The notes beneath the pieces are model-generated. The model worked only from the letters and a program-made list of their open reading frames with translations. It did not search any database and was not told the DNA's origin. 64,000 bases of DNA, taken from the NCBI RefSeq assembly GCF_003121625.1, contig NZ_QDDJ01000016.1, positions 62,001 to 126,000 of the forward strand, given 5' to 3'. The number at the start of each line of letters is the position of its first letter. The first letter of the stretch is position 1. The DNA is from Ornithinimicrobium cavernae (lineage in GTDB: Bacteria > Actinomycetota > Actinomycetes > Actinomycetales > Dermatophilaceae). The position numbers and the translations under genes were made by a program. Positions 17,448-26,112 of the stretch are shown one piece after another.

Positions 17448-17496
17448 CTCGGGCTCGGTCGGTCGACCATACCGCACCCGACTCAGGAGGATCTCC

Positions 17497-18687
17497 ATGA
17501 CCCTGGCCATCACCAACGCGCACGTCGTCCCCGTGGACGGTGCCCCCTTCGAGGGGACCGTCCTCGTCGACGAGGGCCGGATCACCGCCCTCGGCGCGGA
17601 CATCACGGTGCCGGACGGGGCGGAGGTCGTCGACGCCCGCGGCCAGTGGGTCCTGCCCGGCCTGATCGACGCGCACGTCCACCTCGGGGTCTGGGAGGAG
17701 GGCGAGGGATGGGCCGGTCAGGACACGAACGAGATGACGGACCCCGTGATGGCTGCGGCCCGGGCGCTGGACGGCATCAACCCCCGCGAGCAGGGCTTCG
17801 ACGACGCCCTGGGCGGCGGCATCACCTCCGTGAACGTCAACCCCGGCTCGGGCAACCCGATCGGCGGTCTGACGGTGGCCGTGAAGACCTACGGCCGCTA
17901 CGTGGACGAGATGGTGCTCCGGAGCCCGTCCGGCCTGAAGGCCGCCCTCGGCGAGAACCCCAAGCGGGTCTACGGGGAGCAGAAGAAGACGCCCTCCACG
18001 CGCATGGGGGTCGCCCTGATCCTGCGCAAGGCGTTCACCGAGGCCCGCAACTACCTCGAGAAGACGGCGAAGGGCACGGAGGAGGGAGAGTATGCCGAGG
18101 GGCACCTGGTCAACCAGGCGCTCGTGCAGGTCCTCAACCGTGAGATCCCGTGGCGCCAGCACTGTCACCGCGCCGACGACATCGCCACGGCGATCCGCAT
18201 CGCCGAGGAGTTCGGCTACCAGCTGGTCCTGGACCACGGCACGGAGAGCTACAAGGTCGCCGACCTCGTGGCCGAGAAGGGGGTGCCGGTCCTGTACGGC
18301 CCGCTGATCGTCAGCCGCTCCAAGGTCGAGGTGCGGGACCGGAGTGCCAAGGCCCCCGGGATCCTCGACCGTGCCGGCGTCGCGGTGTCGATCATCACCG
18401 ACCACCCGGTGGTGCCGATCGAGCACCTCACGACCCAGGTTGCCCTGGCGGTCCGCGAGGGGATGGACCGGGACGCCGCCCTGCGCTCGGTCACTCTCAA
18501 CCCGGCGCGGGTGATGGGCGTCGATGACCGGGTGGGTTCCCTGACACCGGGCAAGGATGCCGATCTGGTGCTCTGGTCCGGTGACCCGCTCGACCTGCAG
18601 TCCCGCGCCCTGCGGGTGTGGATCGACGGACGTGAGGTCTACACCTACGACAGTGAGACGGGGGAGGGCTCGGTCCGGCCCCGGTGA
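17497..18687 (+). CDS. Amidohydrolase family protein (imidazolonepropionase-like)
   Basis: 396 residues with the composite amidohydrolase fold. A small beta-sandwich comes first (ITNAHVVPVDG..., VLVDEGRITALG), then the metal-dependent TIM barrel opening at GLIDAHVHLG (metal ligands H60 and H62). HCHRADD provides the mid-barrel histidines and SIITDHPVVP the catalytic aspartate. The closing PGKDADLVLWSGDPL returns to the sandwich. The family hydrolyses cyclic amides, amino-acid derivatives or dipeptides; the substrate cannot be read from the sequence. The ATG has a strong AGGAGG. It is a single gene, with a likely repressor site upstream. The C-terminus extends slightly past the usual end (SETGEGSVRPR). 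Confidence 0.85.
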   Translation: MTLAITNAHVVPVDGAPFEGTVLVDEGRITALGADITVPDGAEVVDARGQWVLPGLIDAHVHLGVWEEGEGWAGQDTNEMTDPVMAAARALDGINPREQGFDDALGGGITSVNVNPGSGNPIGGLTVAVKTYGRYVDEMVLRSPSGLKAALGENPKRVYGEQKKTPSTRMGVALILRKAFTEARNYLEKTAKGTEEGEYAEGHLVNQALVQVLNREIPWRQHCHRADDIATAIRIAEEFGYQLVLDHGTESYKVADLVAEKGVPVLYGPLIVSRSKVEVRDRSAKAPGILDRAGVAVSIITDHPVVPIEHLTTQVALAVREGMDRDAALRSVTLNPARVMGVDDRVGSLTPGKDADLVLWSGDPLDLQSRALRVWIDGREVYTYDSETGEGSVRPR

Positions 18688-18706
18688 GGGTGGCCAGGGG
18701 CGGGGG

Positions 18707-18994
18707 TCAGCCCTTGCCCCTGGCGCTCGTGCTCTTGCCTTTGTGCTTGGCGCCTTTGTGCTTGGTGCCTTTGTGCTTGGCGCCTTTGTGCTTGGTGCCT
18801 TTGTCCTTGGTGCCTTTGTGCTTGGTGCCCTTGCCCTTGCCCGCGTCCACGTCCGGGCCGGCGGCGACCTTCACGAGCCGGCGTCTCCGCACGGCGTAAC
18901 CCTCGGGAAGGGTTCCCTCGGCCAGCATCCGGAGTGGGCACCGGGCGCACCGGGGCGTGCTGAGGCAGCACTTCTTCTTCGGGCGCCTGGGCAC
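18707..18994 (-). CDS. Small Cys-cluster protein with Lys/His/Gly repeat tail
   Basis: 95 residues from a GTG start. The N-terminal half, MPRRPKKKCCLSTPRCARCPLR, has a CC-x5-C-x2-C cluster that could bind a metal or iron-sulfur centre and is shared by short actinobacterial proteins of unknown role. The C-terminal half consists of tandem KHKGT/KHKGA pentapeptides encoded by six 15-bp repeats and is strongly basic, like histone-like nucleic-acid-binding tails. It lies 24 bases downstream of the FhuF-like iron reductase gene on the same strand, so it is probably co-transcribed with it. The repeat makes the reading frame prone to length change. The function is unknown; an iron or DNA-binding link is inference. 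Confidence 0.65.
   Translation of the reverse strand: MPRRPKKKCCLSTPRCARCPLRMLAEGTLPEGYAVRRRRLVKVAAGPDVDAGKGKGTKHKGTKDKGTKHKGAKHKGTKHKGAKHKGKSTSARGKG
18740..18829. repeat. Six tandem 15-bp repeats (KHKGT/A coding)
   Basis: The plus-strand unit TTTGTGCTTGGYGCC occurs six times without gaps (18740, 18755, 18770, 18785, 18800, 18815). The only differences are C/T at base 12 and one C for G in the fifth copy. Reading on the minus strand gives the pentapeptide KHKGT or KHKGA (one copy KDKGT). Confidence 0.95.
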
Positions 18995-19018
18995 ACCGTG
19001 AGCGTATGCCCGGGACGG

Positions 19019-19834
19019 TCAGTGCGCGCTGGCGGGACGACCGGGCCGGACCAGCACGCAGTCCGGGCACAGGCCGTGTCCGGGAAGGCGGTAGTACAGG
19101 CAGCAGCCGGTGCGCTTGAACTCCTCGGTGCCGTCAGCGGGCCGGTAGCCACCGCCCGCCGCGAGCCACGGCAGCTCCAGCAGTGACCGGGCCAGCCGAT
19201 CGAGGGCGGCCGACTGCGCGGGCACCGCGCGGCCGATCACCCGGGCGGCGGCCACGAGCGAGGAGGCGGCGTTGCTCACGAGCACGTTGGCCGAGGTGCT
19301 GCCGTGCTCCCGGCAGGCCTCCGTCACGTCCGCGACAGCGCCGTGCACCACCAGGTCGCCGACCACGGTGACCGCCTCGCTGGTGTCGTGCACCCGGTGC
19401 CCCGCGGTGGGCTCCTTCAGGGCCATCGGTGAGGGGTTGCGGTGCGAGCCGGCGACCAGGAGCTGCTCCGCGCGCAGGTCGGGGACCCACGAGTGCAGCG
19501 CGACCGAGGCCAGCGCCACGGACCACAGCCGGGAGACCAGGCCCACCTGTGCGGCGGACACGGCGGTGCGGGTCAGGACGTCCTCGGTCGGCAGACCGGT
19601 CGCTGCCGCGAGCCCGGCCCGCGTGGCCGCGAAGCGGTCGAGGAGCGCGTCGGCCCGGAGGGCGGCCGGCAGCGGGACCAACCCGTCGCGCTCCACCTGC
19701 CACACGGCGAAGCCACCGAGGGCCGTGAGGTCCCTCGCCCGCTCCGCGGGGCCCGGAGGTATGCCGGGGCTCGCCGGGGAAGGGACGTCCGGCACACCCC
19801 GGGTCGGGTCCGGTGGGTGCGGGTTCGCACCCAC
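19019..19834 (-). CDS. FhuF-like siderophore-iron reductase
   Basis: 271 residues. The C-terminus carries CCLYYRLPGHGLCPDC, the exact CC-x10-C-x2-C spacing of the [2Fe-2S] site in FhuF, which reduces ferric siderophores in the cytoplasm to release iron. The N-terminal 190 residues are the usual helical FhuF domain, with HRNPSPMAL and the helical LVSNAASSLVAAARVIG. The GTG start follows the ppdK stop by two bases, so it is read from the ppdK message. That coupling to central carbon metabolism is unusual for iron uptake genes. No siderophore transporter is in the window. The Lys/Cys-rich small protein gene follows. Confidence 0.85.
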   Translation of the reverse strand: MGANPHPPDPTRGVPDVPSPASPGIPPGPAERARDLTALGGFAVWQVERDGLVPLPAALRADALLDRFAATRAGLAAATGLPTEDVLTRTAVSAAQVGLVSRLWSVALASVALHSWVPDLRAEQLLVAGSHRNPSPMALKEPTAGHRVHDTSEAVTVVGDLVVHGAVADVTEACREHGSTSANVLVSNAASSLVAAARVIGRAVPAQSAALDRLARSLLELPWLAAGGGYRPADGTEEFKRTGCCLYYRLPGHGLCPDCVLVRPGRPASAH

Positions 19835-19836
19835 TC

Positions 19837-22500
19837 TCAGTCCTGCTGTGCGTCGAGCACCGCGCGCGCGGCGGAGAAGCGTGCGATCGGCACGCGGTAC
19901 GGCGAGCAGGAGACGTAGCTGAGCCCGATCGACTCGAACAGCGAGATCGAGGCAGGGTCGCCGCCGTGCTCACCGCAGACCCCGACCTTGAGGTCAGCCT
20001 TGGTGCTGCGACCACGTTCGGTGCCCAGGCGCACCAGGCCACCGACTCCGTCGACGTCGATCGAGGCGAACGGGTTCGCCGGGACCACCTCCGAGTCCAC
20101 GTAGGCGGCCAGGAACGAGCCCTCCGCGTCATCCCGCGAGATGCCGATGCCGGTCTGGGTCAGGTCGTTGGTGCCGAAGGAGAAGAAGTCGGCGTGCTCG
20201 GCGATCTGGTCGGCGACGACGGCGGCCCGGGGCAGCTCGATCATCGTGCCGACGGTGTAGGCGAACTCCTTGCCGCTCTCGGCGAACTCCTCCGCCAGGG
20301 TCGTGTCGATGACCTCACGCATCCGGCGGAGCTCCTCGGCATAGCCGACGAGCGGGACCATGATCTCCACGATCGGCTCGCCCCCGCGGTCGGCGACCGC
20401 GAACGCGGCGCGGGCGATCGCCCGCACCTGCATCGTCGGGATCTCCGGGTACAGGAGCGCGAGCCGGACACCGCGGGTGCCGAGCATCGGGTTCATCTCG
20501 GTGAGCTTCTTGATCTGGCTGAGCAGCAGGCGGGCGTCGCGCAGCTCCTGCTCGTCGCCGCCCTGCAGCTCCAGACGCTGGACGAGCAGCGCCTGCTCGA
20601 CCAGGTCGGGCAGGAACTCGTGCAGCGGCGGGTCGAGCAACCGGATCGTGACGGGCAGGCCGGACATCGCCTCGAAGATCGACTCGAAGTCCGCCTGCTG
20701 CATGGGCAGGATCTTCTCCAACGCGGTGGCGCGGGCGTCCTCGTCGTCGGCGAGGATCATCTCGCGGACCGCAGGAAGCCGGTCCTCGGCCATGAACATG
20801 TGCTCGGTGCGGCACAGCCCGATGCCCTGGGCACCGAACTCCCGGGCGCGGGCAGCGTCCTCACCGTTGTCGGCGTTGGCGCGCACGTCCATCCGGCGCA
20901 CCTCGTCGGCCCAGCCCACGACGGCCGAGAAGTCCTCGTTGACCTGCGGCGGGACGAGCTCCAGCGCCCCCACATAGACCTCACCCGTCGAACCGTCGAG
21001 GGTGATCGTGTCGCCCTCGTGCAGGACGGTGTCGCCGATCGTGAGCCTCTTGGCGTTGGCGTCGATCTTGACCGCGGACGCACCGGCCACACAGGGCTTG
21101 CCCATGCCGCGGGCCACGACGGCCGCGTGCGAGGTCATCCCGCCGTGCGCGGTGAGCACACCCTGGGCGGCGATGGTGCCGGCGATGTCGTCGGGGGTGG
21201 TCTCCCACCGCACGAGGATGACGTGGTCGCCCGCCTTGCCACGGGTCTCGGCGGTGTCGGAGTCGAACACGACCTCGCCGACAGCGGCACCGGGGGAGGC
21301 GTTGAGCCCCTTGGTGATCGGCTTCTGCCCGTGCTCCGGGTCGATCGCGGGGTGCAGCAGCTGGTCGAGCTGGGCGGCCTCGATGCGGCGCAGCGCCTGC
21401 TCGCGGGTGATCACGCCCTCCTCGACCAGGTCCCGGGCGACCTTGAAGGCGGCGGGGGCGGTGCGCTTGCCGTTGCGGGTCTGCAGGAGGTAGAGCTTGC
21501 CCTCCTCGACGGTGAACTCGATGTCCTGCATGTCGCCGTAGTGGCCCTCCAGACGCTTCATCGTCTCGAGCAGCTGGCTGTAGGCCTCCGGCAGCACCGA
21601 CTCCATCTCCGCGAGCGGCCGCGGGGTGCGGATGCCGGCCACGACGTCCTCGCCCTGGGCGTTGACGAGGAACTCGCCGTAGAGCTCCTGGGCGCCGGTG
21701 GAGGGGTTGCGGGTGAAGCACACGCCGGTGGCGGAGGTGTCACCGCGGTTGCCGAAGACCATCTGCATCACGTTGACCGCGGTGCCCAGGGTGTCCGGGA
21801 TGCCGTGGGCCTTGCGGTAGACCCCGGCCCGGGGGTTCATCCAGGAGCGGAAGACGGCGTCGATCGCCCGCTGCAGCTGCTCCCGGGGGTCCGTCGGGAA
21901 CTCGGCACCCATGTGCTCTCGGGCCACGCCCTTGAACTTCTCGACGAGCTCCTGCAGGTCCTCGATCGACAGGTCGGTGTCGTGCTCCACACCGCGCGTG
22001 CGCTTCAGCGCCGTCAGCTCGTCCTCGAACGCGTGCGCGGGCACGCCCTCCACGACCTCGCCGTACATCTGGATGAAGCGCCGGTAGGAGTCCCACGCGA
22101 ACCGGGCGTTGTCCGCCTCGGCGCCCAGGGCCTCGACCGTGTCGTCGCCGATGCCGAGGTTGAGGATGGTGTCCATCATCCCGGGCATCGAGACGACCGC
22201 ACCGGAGCGGACGGACACCAGCAGCGGGCGCTCCGCGGAGCCGAGCCGCCGACCGGTGCGCTCCTCGAGCCGCTCCAGGGCCTCCTGGGTCTCGGCCCAC
22301 AGTGACTCCGGCCACGTGCCACCGGCCTTCATGGAGTCGATCGAGGCGGTGGTCGTGATCGTGAAACCGTCCGGCACCGGAACCCCGAGACGCATCATCT
22401 CCGCGACGTTGGCCCCCTTCCCGCCGAGCAGGCCCTTCATCGACGCGTCGCCGTCGGCGAGGTCGTAGAGGTATCGGGTGTTCTGGGCGTCGTCGCTCAT
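19837..22500 (-). CDS. ppdK: Pyruvate, phosphate dikinase
   Basis: 887 residues, the normal length for PPDK, which interconverts pyruvate, ATP and phosphate with PEP, AMP and pyrophosphate. The ATP-grasp domain opens with YDLADGDASMKGLLGGKGANVAEM. The central phosphohistidine domain has GGMTSHAAVVARGMGKPCVAG (phospho-His near residue 455, preceded by the regulatory Thr). The PEP-binding barrel ends with VCGEHGGDP (catalytic Cys near residue 840) and LSYVSCSPYRVPIAR. The start MSDDAQNTRYLY at 22500 has GAGGAG upstream; an earlier ATG at 22557 lacks homology. Directly upstream is the gene for its regulatory kinase/phosphorylase, so activity is set by reversible phosphorylation of the Thr in TSH. 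Confidence 0.95.
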   Translation of the reverse strand: MSDDAQNTRYLYDLADGDASMKGLLGGKGANVAEMMRLGVPVPDGFTITTTASIDSMKAGGTWPESLWAETQEALERLEERTGRRLGSAERPLLVSVRSGAVVSMPGMMDTILNLGIGDDTVEALGAEADNARFAWDSYRRFIQMYGEVVEGVPAHAFEDELTALKRTRGVEHDTDLSIEDLQELVEKFKGVAREHMGAEFPTDPREQLQRAIDAVFRSWMNPRAGVYRKAHGIPDTLGTAVNVMQMVFGNRGDTSATGVCFTRNPSTGAQELYGEFLVNAQGEDVVAGIRTPRPLAEMESVLPEAYSQLLETMKRLEGHYGDMQDIEFTVEEGKLYLLQTRNGKRTAPAAFKVARDLVEEGVITREQALRRIEAAQLDQLLHPAIDPEHGQKPITKGLNASPGAAVGEVVFDSDTAETRGKAGDHVILVRWETTPDDIAGTIAAQGVLTAHGGMTSHAAVVARGMGKPCVAGASAVKIDANAKRLTIGDTVLHEGDTITLDGSTGEVYVGALELVPPQVNEDFSAVVGWADEVRRMDVRANADNGEDAARAREFGAQGIGLCRTEHMFMAEDRLPAVREMILADDEDARATALEKILPMQQADFESIFEAMSGLPVTIRLLDPPLHEFLPDLVEQALLVQRLELQGGDEQELRDARLLLSQIKKLTEMNPMLGTRGVRLALLYPEIPTMQVRAIARAAFAVADRGGEPIVEIMVPLVGYAEELRRMREVIDTTLAEEFAESGKEFAYTVGTMIELPRAAVVADQIAEHADFFSFGTNDLTQTGIGISRDDAEGSFLAAYVDSEVVPANPFASIDVDGVGGLVRLGTERGRSTKADLKVGVCGEHGGDPASISLFESIGLSYVSCSPYRVPIARFSAARAVLDAQQD

Positions 22501-22627
22501 GTCAGGCGTCTCCTCAGTGACGTCGTGTGCTCGGGGGACGGGCCGCACCGTCTCCATGTGGGCACACTACTGGCACCAGGAGGTGCAGGCCGCGGCCGGG
22601 GACGTGAGTTTCCCGACACCCGGGGGG

Positions 22628-23464
22628 TCAGCTCCCGGTCGCGGCCTCGCGACGGCGGTCGACGATCTCGATGACACGACCGGCCGCCTCCTCGAGGGCC
22701 AGGGCCGTCGTGTCGATGACCGGGCATCCCAGCCGGCGCTGGATCGCGCCGACCTCGTCGAGCTCGTCGTAGATCCGGACCAGCTCGGTGTAGCCGTCGC
22801 TCTGGCGCAGGCTGCCCAGGGCCCGGACCCGCTTCTGCCGGATCTCCTTGAGCCGCTCCGGGTCGAGGGTCAACCCGACGATCTTCCAGCGGTCCACCCG
22901 GAACAGCTCGTCCGGCGGGTCGATGCCACGGACCAGCGGGATGTTGGCCGTCCGGTAGCCCAGGTAGCCCAGGTACATCGACAGGGGGGTCTTGCCGGAC
23001 CGCGACACCCCGATGAGGACGATGTCGGCCTGGGTGAGGGGGTTGGTCAGGTGGCCGTCGTCGTTGGCGATGGCGAACTCCATCGCCTGGATCCGCTTGA
23101 AGTAGTCCTCGCCGACGCCGACCGGGCGGATGACCCGCTCGGGGGCCGCTCCCGTCGCGGCCTGCAGGGCGCTGAGGGCCGGGTCGAGCAGGTCGGCGTG
23201 GGCGATGCCGCGCTCGGCGCAGAGCTGGGCGACCAGGGCCCGCAGCTCGTCATCGACCACGGTGGAGAAGACCGCCATCCGGTGCCGCGTCGGGTCCAGG
23301 TTGCGGATCACCGCGCGCAGGCCCTCGGCCGAGGTGACCCGTGGGTGCCGGATGATCCGCACGTCATAGGTGGCGTACTGCGCGGCGGAGGCGCGGGCCA
23401 CCCGGGCGGCGGTGTCGCCGGTCGAGTCGGCGACGACGTGCAGTTCCAGTGGTGGGCCACTCAT
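22628..23464 (-). CDS. PPDK regulatory protein (kinase/pyrophosphorylase, DUF299)
   Basis: 278 residues, the family's usual length. It is the bifunctional ADP-dependent kinase and phosphate-dependent phosphorylase that turns PPDK off and on by modifying the Thr two residues before the catalytic His. The P-loop GVSRSGKT (152-159) followed by [19 protein letters not shown] is diagnostic, as is the N-terminal [12 protein letters not shown]. The C-terminal [17 protein letters not shown] is also typical. It lies directly upstream of ppdK on the same strand, which fixes the target as PPDK rather than PEP synthase. miaA diverges from it. Confidence 0.93.
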   Translation of the reverse strand: MSGPPLELHVVADSTGDTAARVARASAAQYATYDVRIIRHPRVTSAEGLRAVIRNLDPTRHRMAVFSTVVDDELRALVAQLCAERGIAHADLLDPALSALQAATGAAPERVIRPVGVGEDYFKRIQAMEFAIANDDGHLTNPLTQADIVLIGVSRSGKTPLSMYLGYLGYRTANIPLVRGIDPPDELFRVDRWKIVGLTLDPERLKEIRQKRVRALGSLRQSDGYTELVRIYDELDEVGAIQRRLGCPVIDTTALALEEAAGRVIEIVDRRREAATGS

Positions 23465-23552
23465 GCGCCCAGTATGTCGGGCGGCCGGGTCCGCGCCACG
23501 GGCACCGGGGTCGGGGACGGCGGGACGGGACTGCACGTGCCACACTGCGGCA

Positions 23553-24488
23553 GTGTCCGGGACCCAGACCCACCACCTGCCCGTGGTCGCCATCGTGGGG
23601 GCGACCGCGACCGGCAAGTCGGACCTCGGGGTGGCGCTCGCGCAGCGCCTCGGGGGTGAGGTCATCAACGCCGACGCCTCCCAGCTCTATCGGGGCATGG
23701 ACATCGGGACCGCCAAGCTCACCGTCGGCGAGCGGCAGGGGGTCAGACACCACCAGCTCGACGTGCTGGAGGTTGTCCAGGAGGCGACCGTCGCCGCCTA
23801 CCAGGCGGGGGCGCGGGCGGACCTCGCCGGGATCCGCTCCCGCGGGCGCGTTCCCGTGGTGGTGGGTGGTTCCGGTCTGTATGTCCGTGCCCTGCTCGAC
23901 CTGCTGGAGATCCCACCGACCGACCCGGGCGTCCGGGCGCGCTGGGAGGCCGAGCTGGAGCGCGTGGGCGTCGCGGACCTGTTCGCCCGCCTCGCCCGGC
24001 ACGACCCGGAGGCCGCGGCGCGGATCGAGCCGCGCAACGCACGGCGGATCGTGCGTGCGCTGGAGGTGATCGAGCTGACCGGCCGGCCGTTCAGCGCCAG
24101 CCTGCCGCGCCGGGAGTATGCCGTGCCGACCGTCCAGCTGGGGCTGTCGGCGGAGCGCACGGTGCTGGACCAGCGCATCGCCCGGCGCGTCGACCGCATG
24201 TGGGAGCAGGGACTGGTCGCCGAGGTCCGGTCGCTGGAGGAGCGGGGCCTGCGGGAGGGGCGGACGGCCTCGCGCGCGATCGGCTATGCCCAGGTCCTGT
24301 CGCTGCTGGACGGCGCGGTGGACGAGGCAGGGGCCAGGGAGGACACGGTCACCGCGACCCGCCGGCTCGTCCGTCGGCAGGAGGCGTGGTTCCGGCCGGA
24401 CCCGCGGATCACGTGGCTCCCGCACGACGCGGACGACCTGGTCGAGCGGGCCCTGCGGGCCGTCGACGCGGGGACGACGACTGCCTGA
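23553..24488 (+). CDS. miaA: tRNA dimethylallyltransferase
   Basis: 311 residues. MiaA adds a dimethylallyl group to A37 of tRNAs that read codons starting with U. The P-loop GATATGKS (16-23), [17 protein letters not shown], and the family motif [17 protein letters not shown] are all present, as are [14 protein letters not shown] and the C-terminal RRQEAWFR. The start is a GTG six bases after a CACACT box, again a leaderless-type arrangement, giving [16 protein letters not shown]; longer frames upstream have no homology. It is divergent from the PPDK regulator gene. In many actinobacteria hflX lies near miaA, and here it is 3.1 kb away with an efflux pump module inserted. Confidence 0.95.
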   Translation: MSGTQTHHLPVVAIVGATATGKSDLGVALAQRLGGEVINADASQLYRGMDIGTAKLTVGERQGVRHHQLDVLEVVQEATVAAYQAGARADLAGIRSRGRVPVVVGGSGLYVRALLDLLEIPPTDPGVRARWEAELERVGVADLFARLARHDPEAAARIEPRNARRIVRALEVIELTGRPFSASLPRREYAVPTVQLGLSAERTVLDQRIARRVDRMWEQGLVAEVRSLEERGLREGRTASRAIGYAQVLSLLDGAVDEAGAREDTVTATRRLVRRQEAWFRPDPRITWLPHDADDLVERALRAVDAGTTTA

Positions 24489-24532
24489 GCCGGCGCGCGA
24501 GCGGGCGGCTGCCCCGGGCCGGACGGCAGGGA

Positions 24533-24538
24533 TAGAGT
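24533..24538 (+). promoter_or_regulatory. -10 box of the efflux-pump transcript
   Basis: TAGAGT within GATAGAGTCG. A start about seven bases downstream would give a 5' leader of roughly 145 bases before the pump gene, containing the 10-codon ORF and a hairpin. No good -35 is visible. Confidence 0.4.
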
Positions 24539-24569
24539 CGGCCGCTCGACGATCCACCAGGAGAGGGAC

Positions 24570-24602
24570 GTGTTCTTCAGAGCGCGCAGCGACAGCCTCT
24601 GA
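24570..24602 (+). CDS. 10-residue leader peptide MFFRARSDSL upstream of MFS pump
   Basis: GTG TTC TTC AGA GCG CGC AGC GAC AGC CTC TGA encodes MFFRARSDSL. It has the best ribosome binding site in the area (AGGAGAGGG at 24559-24567). It contains Arg-Ala-Arg, the +X+ pattern at which macrolide-bound ribosomes are known to stall, and uses AGA, a very rare codon here, for the first Arg. It ends 10 bases before a long hairpin that precedes the pump gene. This is the layout of a ribosome-mediated attenuator. That it is translated is likely from the site; that it senses an antibiotic is inference. Confidence 0.6.
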   Translation: MFFRARSDSL

Positions 24603-24611
24603 GTCGCCGCT

Positions 24612-24651
24612 GACACCTGTTGACCCGCGCACCGTGCGACGGGTCGGTGTC
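24612..24651 (+). promoter_or_regulatory. Attenuator-like hairpin between leader ORF and MFS gene
   Basis: A two-part stem: GACACC (24612-24617) with GGTGTC (24646-24651), then after a TGTT bulge GACCCG (24622-24627) with CGGGTC (24640-24645), and an inner GCAC/GTGC. It starts 10 bases after the leader stop, so a ribosome stalled in the leader would reach into or near its 5' arm. ACCT in the 5' arm (24615-24618) could instead pair with AGGT (24681-24684) of the pump's ribosome binding site. Confidence 0.5.
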
Positions 24652-24689
24652 GACGTGCCCTGTTCCCGCTCGTCCTCCCGAGGTGACTC

Positions 24690-26063
24690 GTGCCTGCACA
24701 CATCCCTGACCCCGTCCCACCCACGCCGGACCGACGCCCCCGGTCGTCCGCGCCCTCCCGGTCCACCGTCGGTTCCGTGCGGCGCCCGCGCGGAAGACCG
24801 CTGCTGCTCTCCAACGCGCTGGACGCCGCCGGGCGCCAGGGCGCTGAGCTCGCGACCGACGTCCTCGCGGTCGCCGTGCTCGGTGCGACCGCAGCCCAGA
24901 TGGGACTGCTCAACGCCCTCGGCGCCCTGGCCTTCCTGGTGCTCGGCATCCCCGTCGGCGTCCTGGTCGACCGCTCGCCCACCGTCCGCCTGCTGCTCAC
25001 CTCGGGGCTGGTCCGCGCGGGCCTCCTGGCCAGCGTGGTCCTCGCCTGGGCGCTGGGCGGTCTCACCCTGCTGCACCTGTATGCCGTGGCGACCCTCGCC
25101 GGGACGGCCGCCCTCGTGGTCGAGACGACCCAGACCGCGATCGTCCCCCGCGTGGTCGGCGTCGCGGGCGTGTCCCGGCTGGTCGCCCGGATGCAGTCCG
25201 CGGAGTCGGTGATCGCGCTGGTGGTCCCCGCCGTCGCGGGGGTCGTCGTGGCCCTCACCGGCGCGGGCCCGACCCTGGCGGCCGCGGCCGCGCTCACCGC
25301 GCTGGGCGCCGTGGTCGTCACCCGGCTGCGGGTCCCGCAGGAGGACCGGCCGGCGGACGGGGCGACCACAGCCACGGCGACGGCGGCGCTCACCCGGTTC
25401 GTGCACGAGGGGCGGCTGGGCTGGTCCACGCTGCGGGAGCGACCCACCCTGTGGCGGCTGACGCTCGGCAACATGCTGGTCAACCTCGGGCTGGCGGTGC
25501 ACTCGGCCGTCGAGGTGGTCCTGGTGCTCCGCGAGCTGGACCTCGGAGCGGCAACGCTTGGGTTCATCGTCTCAGTCGGCGGGGTCGGTGGCCTGCTCGG
25601 CTCCCTCGTGGCCGTGCCGCTCGCCGACCGGCTGGGCGTGTCGTGGGTGGTGCGGGCGGCGGTGCTGCTCCTGGCTCCGGTGGCGGCGCTGACGCTGACC
25701 GCGCTGCTGGACCGGGGACACGCCCTCGCCTGGCTGCTCGTCGGCACGTTCCTGTGGGGCCTGGTGATGGTCACCTACAACGTGCTCACCGCGGGCCTGG
25801 CGGCGCGGCTCACGCCCACCGCGCTGCTGGGACGCGTCGCCGCGACCCGGCGCACCCTGACGATGGGGATCGTCCCGGTCGGCGGTGTCGCCGGTGGGCT
25901 GCTGGCCGACCAGACGGACGTGGCCGTCACCATCTCGTGCTGGGTCGTCCTCAACGCGGCCGGCGCGGCCGTGGTGCTCACGGCACGGTTCCCGCCCTCG
26001 CGCACGGCGACGAGCACGGACCCGCTCCCTGGGAGCCCCGACCCGGCCGCCGCAGCGGACTGA
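24690..26063 (+). CDS. MFS efflux transporter, DHA3-like
   Basis: 457 residues with about twelve hydrophobic segments from residue 38 on, and a Pro/Arg-rich cytoplasmic N-terminus. The pattern LLLSNALDAAGRQGAELATDVLAVAVLGATAAQMGLLNALGAL-x-GIPVGVLVDRSP, with the loop 2-3 signature GVLVDRS, is typical of the MefA/DHA3 branch of the major facilitator superfamily, which exports macrolides and other drugs by proton antiport. The GTG follows GAGGTGAC. The upstream leader ORF and hairpin suggest translation-dependent induction. The exported compound cannot be told from sequence. The cupredoxin lipoprotein gene begins 49 bases later. Confidence 0.85.
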   Translation: MPAHIPDPVPPTPDRRPRSSAPSRSTVGSVRRPRGRPLLLSNALDAAGRQGAELATDVLAVAVLGATAAQMGLLNALGALAFLVLGIPVGVLVDRSPTVRLLLTSGLVRAGLLASVVLAWALGGLTLLHLYAVATLAGTAALVVETTQTAIVPRVVGVAGVSRLVARMQSAESVIALVVPAVAGVVVALTGAGPTLAAAAALTALGAVVVTRLRVPQEDRPADGATTATATAALTRFVHEGRLGWSTLRERPTLWRLTLGNMLVNLGLAVHSAVEVVLVLRELDLGAATLGFIVSVGGVGGLLGSLVAVPLADRLGVSWVVRAAVLLLAPVAALTLTALLDRGHALAWLLVGTFLWGLVMVTYNVLTAGLAARLTPTALLGRVAATRRTLTMGIVPVGGVAGGLLADQTDVAVTISCWVVLNAAGAAVVLTARFPPSRTATSTDPLPGSPDPAAAAD

Positions 26064-26112
26064 GCCCCCTCCCGAGGCAATCCACCGTGGGCGCCGCTCC
26101 GTACAACCGGGC

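Larger units (their letters stand above)
17095..17496. other. 402-bp divergent intergenic region, whiB1/amidohydrolase
   Basis: No open frame here looks coding. It must hold the promoters of whiB1 (leftward) and the amidohydrolase gene (rightward). It contains a palindrome GTTTCTC-AC-GAGAAAC (17330-17345), a second short one GTGATGAGTCAC near 17362, and a -10-like TAGGCT with an ACCGGT-repeat element just before the amidohydrolase gene. Mycobacterial whiB1 is controlled by Crp; I found no convincing TGTGA-N6-TCACA site here. Confidence 0.5.
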
